From Rotaria socialis (taxonomy: Eukaryota; Rotifera; Eurotatoria; Philodinida; Philodinidae), in assembly GCA_905331475.1 (NCBI GenBank), contig CAJNYU010000281.1, positions 62,001 through 126,000 on the forward strand: 64,000 nt of DNA. The letters run 5' to 3'. A program made the translations under genes and the position numbers. Below, piece after piece: positions 51,274-64,000 of this stretch. Numbering within the stretch: the stretch's first letter is position 1; each line of letters begins with the position of its first letter. Under the pieces are notes generated by a model that saw nothing but the letters and a program-made list of their open reading frames with translations, did not search any database and was not told the DNA's origin.

Positions 51274-54200
51274 ATGCCGACAAGTCTTCTTTTGGCTCCA
51301 ACGCAAATGGTAAGTTTTAATATTTATATATATATATATATTATATTGTACGTAATATTTTTTTCCCATATTTTTTCTCTATATTTTTTTTATAAAAAAC
51401 ACACATTGAGGAAAACCAGAGAGTGGAAACAAGAGAGCGCGCAACAGCGAAAGAGAGAGAGAGAGAGAGAGGGGAGGGGGAGGAGGGAGAAAACGATGCC
51501 GCTCTCTGACTAAGTCTCTTTCGCTCTCTTTGTTCATTTGTTGAACAAAAGTTGTCTATAGGTCTCCTTTTACTTTTAATCAAAAATTCCGCCTGCTTTG
51601 TTGTTTAACAGAGTAAAACTGATTTATCATCATCATCACCAGCTACAACACTCGATCTCTCTATCAAATCATCATCTACTAAACTATCTAAATCATCTGA
51701 ACGACAAATGTCGTCGTCGTCATCATCATCATCATCATCATCGTCGTCGCCGTCGTTGTCATCATCATCAACAACGATAGCAAAAACAACAACAGTGCAC
51801 AAATCTTTATCACCATCGAAAGTTCCGACACCGACAACTGATCCTGGTGGGGGTTCAACAACAGATAGTGACGAAGTAAAAGTATTTGGATGTGAAAAAC
51901 ATGAAGAAGATGTTGATGTCGATGGTGATTCTAGTAGCGATCGACTTTCACCCGTTGTTAAAGAAGAAGAGGTAAGACATACAAATTTTAAATGAACAAT
52001 ATTTAAAAGTTTTAATTATAGTCGTTACCACAACAAGGACTATCAACAAGTCTTGGAGGTAAAGGTTTTCTTAGTGTTCTCTCTCTGTTCATTATGTCTA
52101 TATATTTATATTTACATTTTACAGATCGTTTGAACAGTGAACATCAATTCCACAGCTTTTTTCCATATTTCATTTCTCCTTATTATCATGCAGCGGCAGC
52201 AGTCAGTAATGCTACAACACCTTTCGTAAGTTTTCATTTGTTGGTTTTTTCAGAGAAATTAATATTTTTTGAGCATATATTCGATGATCGAAAGCAGGTG
52301 TCCGATGGATAGGACGATTGCGTGTAGTTCCACCCTCACACAAATTCAATAGTATATATATATATATATGATCGATCAGTAATTTCCCACACACACACAC
52401 ACTCTCTCTCTCTTACTCTTCATGATCATCTACGAAGGAAAATCATTAGCGATCGATTGTATGTGTTAAAGTTGCTTCCACTTCAGATTGATCGCGCGGG
52501 ACAGACGGACAAGATTTATCTCTTGACTGTTTCTAATTAACATTTGTGCAACTCTTCTTCCTCATCCTACTAGTGCAGATGATTAGAATAAGAGAACAAG
52601 CAAAGCGTTTGCAAGCTAATTCGTCATTGTAACGAGACAAGACCGGAACATGACCGATCCTACCTTGTCTGTCTATATGATGAAAATGATCTGATTAGCC
52701 TGAAATCAAGACGATGAACTATGCTTTGTTTGTACTACATAGTAAAAAGTAAAATGGAAAATAGATAATTTCATACTATTAGAGAATTTGTTCGGCGGAA
52801 AATGGGGAGAGGGAGGAGTTAGAAAATTAATCGAGTGAATGTTTTTAATATGTCCGTTTTGGATATGAAAAGTAAAGATCAAGAGCTCAACATGCACGAA
52901 TGAACAAAAGTGGCCACTTTAAAATTAAACATTTCAGCTGTTTCATTGACATGATCTTAATAAAGAATTCGAATGATAATTAGATAGTTTTTGTTATGCA
53001 CTCAAATTTTATTTTGAATGATTAAATATTTCTTTAATATATATCTGTTTTGAAGGATAAAATGGCTCCATTGGGTTCTTTATCAAAGTTTATGTCACCA
53101 CCTCCTGCTCATATGTCTAGTACTAATCTAGGCATTGATCCAAATACAGGTAAGCGAATCAATCTTTTATTTGAAAACATTCTCATTCACTTTTTTCCAA
53201 CTCATAATAAATCTATATATATATATTCTCTAATTGTTTAATGATGAGGTGAAGTTGTTCGCACTTGAGCTCTTCACATTTCTAGATATATAGAAGAATA
53301 GCGAAAAAAAGGTTAGTCATTTATTATAAATTTTTCATGACGTTGCTGTTTAAAACAAATGCCTTTGCAATACACACGTCAGTGACACTCGCAAATGGAT
53401 GTGAATCAATTACTAGTCAACTTTCGTCCATTACTATAGACTAGAAAGCCGAGAGGGCGATGCAATGAAAGGAGGAAAAGGAAATACATTTAGTACTTCA
53501 TTAAATAAATCTTTTTTTCTTTCTTTTCTCATCATCGTTCGCACGTCTCGAGTCTTCTCCGAAAGTCGATCAATCGCAATTCACTATTGAAAATACGAGA
53601 AAAAGGTGGGCAAATATGAGCAAACAAGCGAATGTGTGCTTGAGCTCGTTCATGCGATGCTAATCGACATACATGTCGAACGATGACATGTAACAAAGTG
53701 GAAAATGATCTTATTAACGAGACACAAGACAATGAATGAGAACGAAAGAATAAAAGACAATGTTCAATGTAATGTGTCAGAGCATCCATTGCACCGAGCA
53801 GAATCTCGATGCAATAATTACTGTTATAGTTACACAATATAAAGCCGAAGATAATAGTTTTCTATTTTTGAAAACAACAATAGAATCTAAAAAAAATTAA
53901 TGCGCACATTATTTCTGTCTTTATTTTCTAACAGATCTGTTAGAATTCAGCAACTTAGAAGAGTAAATTCAATAAATATAATATTGATATCAAATTGTTA
54001 AGATTTTATCATTAATATCTGTTAGTAATTAACTAAAAAATAATTAATCATTATTCATTTTTTAAGTGAATTGAATCTTTCACAACACAAAACTGTTCAT
54101 ACTTATCGCATTGAAAAGAGACTTTATTTTGATCTACATTGACATATTTTTTGTTTTTTATTATTTATATATTTTTCTTTTGAAAATTGAATATCAACTA

Positions 54201-56141
54201 GAATATTATTTTGATGTAGACCAATAGAGAATTTTGTTGCATTCATTTTCAACAAATTATACTATCTAAACGCAACATATATAAAAACTAATTGCGGATG
54301 TTAAATTGAAAATTAAATATCATTTGTATCGGATCAATCATCATTTCAACTATTGTTTTATATCTCATCAAGATCAATATTACAACTAGATACCTATGAA
54401 CAATGCATTTTCATACGAGACTTAAACATCTAACTAGACTATAACTACTAATTCAACTATTCCGATTAGTACGATAGTTTTTATTTACAGATAGTCAATT
54501 GTTTTGTGAAAAGTTTCAAAAACAAAACTGTTCTGATTATAACGACATCATTTGATTACTTAAATAAAAAAAGCTAAGATTCTCAATTTAATATATACAT
54601 ATATATTTGCTTATTCAGGTGTTCCTAATTCAATGTATCCATTATCATCGCCATCTTCTTTTCAATCACTTTATGCTCAGCATTGGTTCGTTTATTCTTT
54701 AATACATTTCTAAATATTTATTTTCTTTTTCTTAACTCCAGGCGTTCACCTATGTTTCCATTTGTATTTCCGCCTGGATATCCATTTTCTCCAGGTGTTC
54801 TTTCTCAAGGTTCACCGTCAACACATACCATCAGTGGACATTCATCATCAATAACAAACCAAAGCAACCAGTCGTTATCACAAAAGCGATCAACAACACA
54901 TAGGTATGTTTATATGAAAACAAAATCTAGATTTTATAATTGCATTGGTTCCAATAAAGATCCATGGATAACAGTCCACAAGATCATCATCATCATCATC
55001 ATCATAAACTTTCAATGTCTCATGAAGATAATAAAGCAAAGAAGGCTCATATTAAAAAACCATTGAATGCTTTTATGTTATTTATGAAAGAACAACGAGC
55101 TCAAGTTGTACAAGAATGTACTTTACGTGAAAGTGCAGCAATAAATCAAATTCTTGGCCGAAAAGTATAATATTAAAGCAAAAACCAAGGAATTTTTCTC
55201 ATCATTACTAAAAATTTGTTTTTTCTTCATAGTGGCATGAACTTGATCGAAATGTTCAACAAAAATACTATGATATGGCACGAGATGAACGTATGAAACA
55301 TATGCAACTGTATCCAGGATGGTCAGCTCGAGATAATTATGGTTCAAGAAAAAAGCGTGGCACTAAAGGGAAAAAAAGAGAAAAAAGTCAAGGTGAAAAT
55401 GGAGGTATGATGACAAATTATTATTAAAGTTATTGATCTTCGTTCTTTTTTAAATTTTATTTAGAATGTCTCAATCAGAAAAAATGTCGAGCAAGATTTG
55501 GTCTTGATCAACAATCGAATTGGTGTAAACATTGCAAGTATGTATTAGTTAACAAATAGTACAAAAGACATTTAAAATCCATTGTCTTTTCTAGACGAAA
55601 GAAAAAATGTCTTCGTTATACAGAAGATGAAACAGCTTGTGAAGGACCTAATTCTGTTGGTGGTGGTTCATGGAGTGAAGACGATGATCCTGATAATATT
55701 GATGATTCAGGAGATATTATTGATCATTGTGGTACGCCAATGATGGAACATCCAGACGGAAGAAATACTCATGATACGATTGAAGGTAATCATTCACCTC
55801 ATCATGGTGGAATATCCATTGATTCCGATGAAGAAAATAAGTCACGTATATTAATGCACCAACAACCACCAAATTCAAACGGTAGTGGTTCATCTTCATC
55901 GACAAATGGTGCCGTGCCAATGGCAATCATGACTGCAACAACATCATCATCATCAAGAAAAGACTCATCATCATCATCTTCATCACCACAAACTTCGCTT
56001 CTTCATCCTTCGTATCATCGATATTCAATAGGGCCAACAGGACCTCATTTTCCTTCACCTCATCATCATAATATGTATTTTGATTCATTTTTACAACCAA
56101 CATCGATGTCTCTTGTAAATGGACTTAAACGAGAGATATAG
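51274..56141 (+). CDS. pan: TCF/LEF transcription factor (pangolin) with HMG box and C-clamp
   Basis: TCF binds WWCAAAG sites and, with beta-catenin, switches on Wnt target genes in the nucleus. Eleven exons join in frame: 51274-51309, 51612-51971, 52022-52058, 52125-52225, 53056-53149, 54619-54685, 54742-54903, 54960-55164, 55233-55404, 55465-55537 and 55595-56141, for 617 residues. DEVKVF at residue 99 with a following acidic stretch resembles the beta-catenin-binding segment. The HMG box starts near residue 316 ([20 protein letters not shown]) and ends in [11 protein letters not shown]. The C-clamp ([20 protein letters not shown]) is at about 417-442. Ser, His and Asn-rich runs occur. The beta-catenin segment sits about 100 residues in rather than at the start, so the first exon is the least certain; an upstream first exon may exist. 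Introns at 52226-53055 and 53150-54618 are long for this window. Confidence 0.92.
51708..51770 (+). repeat. TCN trinucleotide run coding poly-Ser
   Basis: TCA/TCG repeats inside TCF exon 2 encode a serine tract. Mixed codons suggest an old, stabilised repeat. Confidence 0.8.
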
Positions 56142-57616
56142 TTTATTTATATTTCTGTCTTTATCTCTCGCTATTTATTCTTTCTAGTCAGTATCCGAGG
56201 TGATCGTTCTGATTGCAATACATGTATAATCTCGTCTTTACCATTCATGTTTCTTTTTCTATTTGTATCTTTATTTTTCCGCATTTCAAGCCTTTGTTCA
56301 TTATAGATTTTCTCGTTTTTCCATGTTATACATGCATCATACTCTGACTCTTTAAACGTTTATATATGTAAATCATTTTCGACTGTTTTTTCTTGTGGAT
56401 CATTCGTACAGAGTTCATATTTAATGAGGAGAAGAAAAGAAAGAAACAATCGATAATCGTTCATCTTATAGTATCACATTACAGACATGTGTATTTGTGT
56501 AGGGATCAAATAGAAAATTGCTAGGATGATAGGTAGCTGATTTTCTTTATTGTTTGTAATCAGAATAGATTATCGTATGAAATCGTTTTGTTTCGTATTA
56601 TTAAAGTTTTGATTTAAATTCAGAATAATACAACGCGAATAGACTATATCATCAATGAAAATATTTTACTAAAGAAATAGTCAATACTTTGCTCGAGTAT
56701 GATTATAATTTCTAAGCATCGAATACGAATCAGAATATAGGATGGATTCCAAATATGAGTTCAAAAATATTTCTTTTACTTCTAGTTTAGAATTGATTAA
56801 TCAATCTTTTAGAGATGCTTTGTTTGAAACATTTTTTTCAGTAAAGTCATGCATAATCAATTAGTTTAATAAAACTCATAAACAAACAGTCACGTATCAA
56901 TCTTCTGGATTTTTTCTAGATAACACACTTAGAGAATATTTGCTACGACTGTATACTTTATAATTCAAGAGCTGCCTGGCGGTCGTAATCTGAAAAGAAG
57001 CTAACAGATGTTGAAATATTTCCAATATAATGTCCCAGCGGTATATTTCAACAGTACTTGTTTTTTTTATAAAAATAAATAGAAGAGCTTTGTATTATTT
57101 TTTCGTTTTCGAAAGGGACAATTCTGATTATTAGAAAATCGATTGTATCTCGTTCATTGAGTCTCAATAAGAAATTCTTTATTTTCATTTGTAAAAGCAA
57201 ACTTGAAATTGTCTCTTTCTTCTGAAAACTATATCGGTGAGATGTCTTCTTCAAATCAAAATCAATGTTAGTTGTTTATCATGTGGTATTGTATGAAAAT
57301 TGGATATACTAATCTTGTTCGTCAAAAATCATCTATTCATTCTCTTGACATTGAAACTTTTGCGATCAATTGTTTTAAAAATTTATGAAATATACAACCG
57401 AAATTAAAAATCTTAGATGATGCAGAAAACTACGCAATAATAATTCTATACTTTTTAGTATATGGTATGTATGATTTAATACTTGAATTTGTCGACTTGC
57501 TTTATTACATAAACTTGCATTGAATCACAACTGATGATTTTTATTTTAAAATCAATGTCGAGCAGAGTGAGAGAGAGAGAGAGAAAGAGAGAGCCAAATT
57601 ATATAGAAAGATGAGT
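56142..57616. other. Convergent intergenic region after TCF
   Basis: Non-coding, AT-rich, with a (GA)n run near 57566-57592. It likely includes the TCF 3' UTR and the 3' end of the SPATA1-like transcript. Confidence 0.5.
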
Positions 57617-60561
57617 TTAATATTGCAATGTTATGTCAAGAGTAATTGGTATAATATGTTGCTTGTCTTGCGAAGGAATCGGCTGCTTTGATGATTGAGG
57701 GTTTTGTAGATTATTCATATTCGATCGCATATTATCTAATTCTTGTTTCAAAACTTGACATTCATATTCAGCTTGTTGTCGAAGCTATCATTAAAAAGAA
57801 AACAATTATTATGTTTAATTACTATTTTAAAATATTTCCCTATACTTTAGTGCTATTATTTAGACGAATCTTAACTTGCTCAAGTTGAGTATTAAGATCT
57901 GATTGATCGTTCTAACAATAGAAAAGATATATCAATTACGAATAAAAAATATTCATCTGATCTATATTTTATATTCAGACCAATGATGTTCGACCTCGTT
58001 CTTCAAGCGCAGCTGTTTTTTTCTTTTCCATCTGATATCTTTGTTTCCACAACTCTCTTTCTAAGATAACCAAAACAAAAGAAGAATCGAAAAATTAACC
58101 GATCAGCATATATATGTATTTCAAACCTTCTTTTCGATGAACACCAATCTGATCATGTAACTGTTGCATTTGACGAATAATTGTTTCACGTGTTGCTTCC
58201 AATGCAGTACGCTTTTTTTTCAATTCTTCAAGATGATCTGCGAGTTTTACAACTATAAAAAATAAACTATATTGAAATCGCTTGTCGTTATAAAAACCAA
58301 TTAAGTCACCATCATGAGCATTTATTTCTTCAGCATGTTCTTTTTCAGCATTACGACGAGCTAAGTCACGTGCTTCTTTTTGTAAACGTTCAATATCATT
58401 AGCAGCCTGTCTGAAAGAAGAAAAGCCAAAAGACTGACTGGCATCCGATTTTTTCGTGGAGACTTTTTCGTTTTTAATAGACGATATAGCTGGCCATTGA
58501 AGTTTATTTCGCCATGCTCGATATCTCTCTAATAGTATTGAGTGTGTATCTCTCTGTTTACTCGACGATTGTATTAGTTGTTTTTCTGGTTCAGGTGACC
58601 ACAATCCCCGAGAATTAACAAAATTAGATATTCTGAAACGCATTTATATATATAGAGATAGATATAGATATATTTTTCGAGTCTTTTTTTTCTGTCTTTC
58701 TATCACAAGCGCTGAGAAAGTACAACAGTAGCAATAACAAGAACTAGTCAAAACAACATTAAATTCGTGCATTGTCATCATTCAAGATTTTGTTGTTGTC
58801 ATTTACGATGTGTCCCATAGACTCGTTGGATGATCCGAGCGGTTGCATCGCGTCTCTGTGAAGGGAATAAGACTTAATGTGAGTTATAAATATATATATA
58901 TATATATGTATATATGCAATATATGTTGTTGTTGTTTTTTTTTTTTTTTTATATATATAGCAATGTTTAGGGAAGTAAAATATGTGATTATTTTGTAAAT
59001 AGAAGCAAGTGTAAAAACAAGCACAATTGACGTTGAAATGTGCTTCATTTAAAAAGTGATTGCACACTCATCATCAACAACAACAATCGGATAACATATG
59101 TGAAGTAGAAAAAAAACCGACTATTTATACAACCTTTGATTATCATGATGTACATTGTCTTCATTGCTGAAGTATGCACGAAGTATTTTTAATATAATTT
59201 TCAACCAATAACCAAACAAGAGAGAAACAAGTAATTGTAACTTACTGCTGTTTTTGTTTTTGTTTTAATTTACGTCGATTTTGATATTTTCGATAAGCTC
59301 TTTGAATTTGAGTAGCTGCTTCATTTTCTTGTCTTTGCTGTTCTCTCGTTAGCTTTTCTTGTTTTTCAAGTAATTCTCGTTGACGTCTTTCTTGTTCTTG
59401 TTCAATTTCACGCCGCTGTCGAGCCAATTCAATTTGACGTTGACGAAGACGTTCTTGTTCTTCTCTTAATTTGGATAACTCTCTACGATGATAAATATTC
59501 CATATAGTGTGAAATTAACATCGTGTTTGTGAATAAAAAGATATATTTTACCTTGCGCTAAGTGTACTTGAAGCTGCTGAAAAACTTTTATGGAAGACAA
59601 AAAGCAAAGATATTTTTGTCGAACGTTCCTTTTCTCTATTTATTATTTTGATATTTACTTTGAATAAGAAGCAATGGGATGTCCCTGAAAATTTGTTGAA
59701 TTTTTTCGTTCACCAGAACGAACAAATGAACGATGTAATTTTGTTCCAGATGGTATTGGTGGTATAATTCTTGGTTTAACCCAACTCTGTTGACGACTTG
59801 AAGTTAGTTGTGGTGGAGTATTTAATGCTTGTTGAATAGGTGATTCACGAAACAGATAACTTTTTGAATTTGCTGATTTAACATGTTCATCATCATGATG
59901 TCCTTCTAGAACATAAATCTGAAAGACATTGATTTACTTATTTTCGTTCTAGAGATAAAACAAATGGAAATCTTACTTCAGGTGCAAATGTCTAAAATAT
60001 ATAGCAATAAATTTAACTAACGCTAAATTATGATATGAAAAGTTACGAACCATAGGCGGTCGATAGTTTTTCACTCGTAATTCTGTTTCTTGTTGAGGTT
60101 TTACCTAGAATATAATTATATATCGAATTTTGCATTTCTTTTATATAATTTATACTTTCGTTAAACAACGACCAACACTTCTTAGATAAATAAATTGTTT
60201 TGGAAATGCATCATCTTGACCACAAATCTTAAGAATATGTTGACGAAGATCATTTAAATTTAAATTTTGTGGTACACTTCGAAAGATATTTATGTTAATC
60301 ATTTTATGTGTGAAGAATAACTTACTGAACAAAACCAGCTGATATAGCTCGTTCCATCGTTTCATTTTCGGCTAAATTTTGAAGATTTTTCCAAACGCTT
60401 TTTGGTATTATGTAAATATGAAGATCAACAAGCTAGATAATCCAGTATGTCAATGTTCTATAAATAAATCTTGTATGCTCTACCTGCGATGAATCCGGTC
60501 GATCAATAGAAATTATATTACTACGTACAGCTAAACGTTCACTTTCTAGCTGAGACTGCAT
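57617..60561 (-). CDS. SPATA1: SPATA1-like coiled-coil protein with IQ motif
   Basis: SPATA1 is a poorly studied testis/cilium-linked protein. Exons read on the minus strand: 60561-60484, 60432-60326, 60276-60156, 60104-60051, 59991-59977, 59918-59659, 59584-59552, 59482-59246, 58853-58807, 58632-58310, 58252-58127, 58060-57981, 57911-57846 and 57784-57617, about 570 residues. The N-terminal domain LVDLHIYIIPKSVWKNLQ, KQFIYLRSVGRCL and QQETELRVKNYRPPM matches SPATA1. A long Glu/Gln/Arg coiled coil leads to an IQ motif (ATQIQRAYRKYQNRRK) and probably a second one (ARIIQRVYGTHR), then coiled coil (LEELKKKRTALEATRE, ELWKQRYQMEKKK). The junction between exons 9 and 10 (58807/58632) does not keep frame with the borders I can see, so a microexon or other site is missing. 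One exon is only 15 bases. Confidence 0.75.
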
Positions 60562-62894
60562 CTATATTAAAAAAGTAAATACGTATAGATCAATCGAAAA
60601 GTGTCTGTTGTTTTTCTTTTATTCTTATGTTTGCTTCACCACCATTACTCTATGTTTGACACGCTCGTTAGGGATTTTATTCTGACATAGAATGAAAGAA
60701 GAAGAAGAAGAAAAAGAAAAGAAAAGAAACAAAAGCAAATCACATTTACATACTGCTTTGAAACAAGTGTGTTGATTCCATTTCTACTTCTCTCCTTGCT
60801 TTGACGACTGCATGCATAAAAAGAAATATACTTTATTGAACTAATCTCGTGTTCTTCTTTTTTTTTTCTTTTTGTTCCTTATTTCATTTTTTCATTCTCG
60901 TTTCAATGCAAAAAAAGGAGTCTATTTCATATTCATCGGATAAAATGCCTGAGAACTATTATGTATCAGTAAAAATCTGTTCGTTGTTATGAAATATCAA
61001 AATGATAAACATTCTACGTAGTTTTTATTAGATTGAATATGTATGAGCATGGCTTCCGATGGGTTTCTACTACATAAAAAGAAATAAAAGTCAACGTATA
61101 AATACTATGAAACCAAAGAAACCTAAATTAAACATTGGCAGACAAATAAAGGAGCTTGTTTTATTAACAACAATGTGAGCTTTTGATACAATTGATTGAG
61201 AAAAATGCAAAAATCCGTTTGTGTTTATCATCGAGAGAAACTTATTGCGCAGGATCATTTTCCTTTGTTTTGTTTGATGCAACTTTGTCTACGTATTGAC
61301 AGTTACAAAGCATTCAATAAAAAATAGTTGTACTCGTACTAGGGTTAAAATTTCTGCTTCAATATTAAACTTGAACTTGGCACGAGTTATGTTCATCAAA
61401 TTTATTCTTGTTCTCAGTAATAAACTTGTATTGTAGGATTTTCACAGAAAATTTGATCATATAACAAAGTTCTGCCGAGAAATTTATTCACTCCTATGCT
61501 TGTAAATAGGTTAGCTACAAAATTTTGAATGACTGGAGGGTGCGACGGCAGCAACGTCACTGATCTTGTCTTGATGTTTGCTATAGAGGGATTCAGGCTC
61601 TTGCTCTAGAAATGAAATGCTCCTATACTTTCGAAGAAGCAGAAACTATCAGTGTTTCAACTTCAAACGGAGTTTATTAATGTCTCTGTAGAATTATTTT
61701 CTCTCTCTCTCGCTCTCTCGGCCACCATAATAACCATGCAAAACTATACATTGAATTATAATAATCCGTGTACTGCTGCTTGAAATAATGTTGTTTTATG
61801 AATTACAAAATAATATTATCGCATAAGAACGTAACATAATGTTTTTTCTTTCACCATCTATCGAAATTTATTTTTTAAAGATTTATTGAAACTTTTCAAT
61901 GAGTCGTTAAACCTTTTGAAATCAATTCTAAGAACAAGTGTCCTAACACTATCATAAATTCTAAAAATCATTTATTTCGGTCATGACTCTTTTTGTACGA
62001 ATATAATCATAAGACTTATATGTATACATTTACTATGTCTAATCTTCTTAAAGTGTTGTAATTGCTCTGAAAAGAAAACCGTATTTTGATTGTATGCTTA
62101 AGCTAGCATTATATCTATCCATCAATTTTAACAGATACGTATGCTATTGAAACAAAAACATTTAATGAAATCAAAAGTTTTAGCATTAAATTTCGTTATA
62201 TCATAAAAATACAAATCTTGACAAATTATTTTTCCGCAGACTGTGATATGCTTTCGTCGTATCTTTACAGTTATCTATATTGTTTGAGAAGTTATTACCG
62301 GCTATTTACTATCGTTTGTCCCATAAGGGCATCAATTAAGCCTACAGATCGCAGGAGACGATATGAAGATGATACTATGCAGTGCACACGATATACTTAC
62401 TATTGATAAAAACCAAGGATACATTATCGCTTCTGTATGGAATTATAATATCGTGTCGATTTGAATTAAATAATTCGTAAAATAATGTACTTCTCTTCGC
62501 TTTACCTAATTGTTAATTTTGCAGAACATTTTGTAAAGATACTAATATTTAAAACAAAATAAGATCTTATGACAAAAAGATATAAATCAACCGGAAAAAT
62601 CCCATCCAAATGATTCTCTTTACATTTCCTCTCAACACTAATTGTGTACATCGTGGGAATGAACTACACATGTGTAAGTAGAGTGAGAAATGACTGCTGG
62701 CAATGTCCCATTGCATTGTAATTGCTATAAATATTTATGATGTTGTTATTTTAAGCGGACATCTACTTCTTTTTGTTTTCTGGCTGTTATCTAATTAGTA
62801 CTTTCTTCTTGTATTATCATCTGTTATAATACATATTTAGCTAAAACAAAACACCAACGGTATTACTTTTCTTTTAGGTAAAAGTGATAAAATT
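60562..62894. other. 2.3-kb divergent intergenic region, no gene seen
   Basis: It separates the SPATA1-like and costars starts. A pyrimidine-rich AG site just before 62880 suggests that the costars transcript has a 5' leader exon somewhere in it. No coding exon is supported. Confidence 0.45.
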
Positions 62895-63426
62895 ATGAAC
62901 ACAGATAAAACTTTTGCAAGACATCCGCGAGACAAAATAAATCATTTGACAAATCGAGTAAATAAATTTCAAGAAATAGTCAATACAATAGGCGCACCGT
63001 CATCCAGCAGCCGCGCTGAGTCAATCTATGGACCATATGAAAAAAGTCAAAACAAATAAAAAGTGAATGCTATATTTCTTTTGAATTTCTTCTTATAGTT
63101 TAGTACATCGTGGTCAGAAAGTCCGAGAGAAGATTCTTGAAGAAATGAAACAATTATGTCATGCTATTCAAACTAATGGGACAGAAGGAGACGATGGCAC
63201 AGTAACAATCACATTTACTGATTTATTCGAAGTACGTCATATATGTGTATCTTCTGCGTGTGCTTAACAGTACATCATTTTTTAGATATATACGAATATT
63301 TCGGATAAATTAGTCGGCGTATTATTTAAAGCTCGTAAACAAGGATATTTAACGTTTAAAGGTGAAATGTTACTACGAAACAGAGATGAGAATGCTCCTA
63401 TACAGCTAATACGTTCGTCTTCATAA
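62895..63426 (+). CDS. Costars-domain (ABRA/ABRACL-like) protein
   Basis: The costars domain occurs in ABRA (actin-binding, Rho-activating) and in small ABRACL proteins that influence actin dynamics. Three exons, 62895-63045, 63104-63231 and 63286-63426, give 139 residues. Residues 1-50 are polar and unrecognised. The costars domain fills about 52-136: VREKILEEMKQLCHAI, VTITFTDLFEIY, ISDKLVGVLFKARKQG and FKGEMLLRNRDENAPIQLI all match. It is longer than ABRACL (about 80) and much shorter than ABRA. The first donor and second acceptor (63046, 63103) were chosen to keep frame and avoid a stop. AATAAA is at 63497-63502. Confidence 0.85.
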
Positions 63427-64000
63427 TAAACTATTTGTATTGAGCTTTTCTGCATCCTATTTTGTATTATTATTATTATAGTTCACTTAAACTTAAAATA
63501 AACTGTCTTTAAAATTCGAAAAATAGATCATCTGTATATTTCATGGACTATAGTTCAAGTGACTTTTCAGTGCATTAGATTTATTTATTCATTCCTAATG
63601 TGCTATGCGCATCATTGATTGACTTTTTGATAAATGTGAACAAATTTTATTACGATGACAAGGAATTAAAGGTAAACTATTATTAATTGTAATTAAAAGT
63701 TGAAAGCAACAAATATATTACTAACCAGAACATATTTCACTCATTAATAGTGAATCGTACTTGCACTACTATTTTTATCAATCATTACAGGAAATATTTG
63801 CAGCATTCATGTGCCATAATAGACAATTGAATTCAACGTTTATTAATGCCAATCCTTAACAAAACTAATTCGAACAAATAATCAATAAGAAAAATCTTTG
63901 AGATTCATTCAGGTTTCTAGTTAAAGCGATTAAAATGTCAATTTATACATGTCACATGAGTATACAAACTCAGAACGTTTTGATAAAGAAAAGAATAAGC
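63427..64000. other. Right-end non-coding sequence
   Basis: 3' flank of the costars gene, AT-rich. No further gene is supported before the edge. Confidence 0.45.

Noticed and set aside
51605-51802. Asp-rich minus-strand frame over TCF exon 2
   Set aside because: Antisense of the serine repeat; the TCF frame explains the sequence.

Overview
The window is AT-rich nuclear DNA of an invertebrate animal. The genes are animal genes (DNM1L, meckelin, gamma-syntrophin, TMEM163, Shark kinase, TCF/pangolin, SPATA1, costars). Most are cut into many exons by GT-AG introns of about 50-70 bases. Compact introns, tandem and inverted gene copies, two genes of bacterial type, TGTGGG-like tracts and a mixture of decayed transposons suggest a rotifer, most likely a bdelloid. 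That assignment is inference; no species marker is present.

Layout. 1-6450: the 5' part of DNM1L (minus) lies head to head with a complete 22-exon meckelin gene (plus). 7710-8924: an intronless secreted beta-lactamase-type serine hydrolase. 10379-10729: a near-perfect foldback repeat just upstream of a second meckelin copy that keeps only the membrane half (10915-13727). 14309-16443: gamma-syntrophin (minus). 19653-20546: TMEM163-like. 20890-25766: Shark tyrosine kinase (minus). 25767-30008: a gene-poor stretch.

30-45 kb is an accessory island. It holds a decayed mariner, a CpG-rich repeat, a nested pair of inverted-repeat elements, a broken gene with a PARP-like C-terminal signature, and a large inverted duplication. 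That duplication places a broken caspase-like gene (minus) head to head with an intact caspase-NHL fusion gene (plus). Each half carries a palindromic element whose arms are built from related 15-base units. A short TIR element and a frameshifted U-box membrane gene follow.

45-64 kb returns to ordinary genes: an Asp/Glu racemase and a membrane-anchored cupin protein tail to tail, a long silent stretch, TCF/pangolin with C-clamp, SPATA1-like (minus), and a costars-domain gene at the right end.

No operon logic applies. The conserved genes cover mitochondrial fission (DNM1L), cilia (meckelin, probably SPATA1), Wnt output (TCF), tyrosine-kinase signalling (Shark) and cytoskeleton/membrane scaffolding (syntrophin, costars). 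The most unusual content is the inverted caspase region, the caspase-NHL fusion and the 15-mer palindromes. Exon borders were set by eye from GT/AG sites, reading frame and family resemblance.
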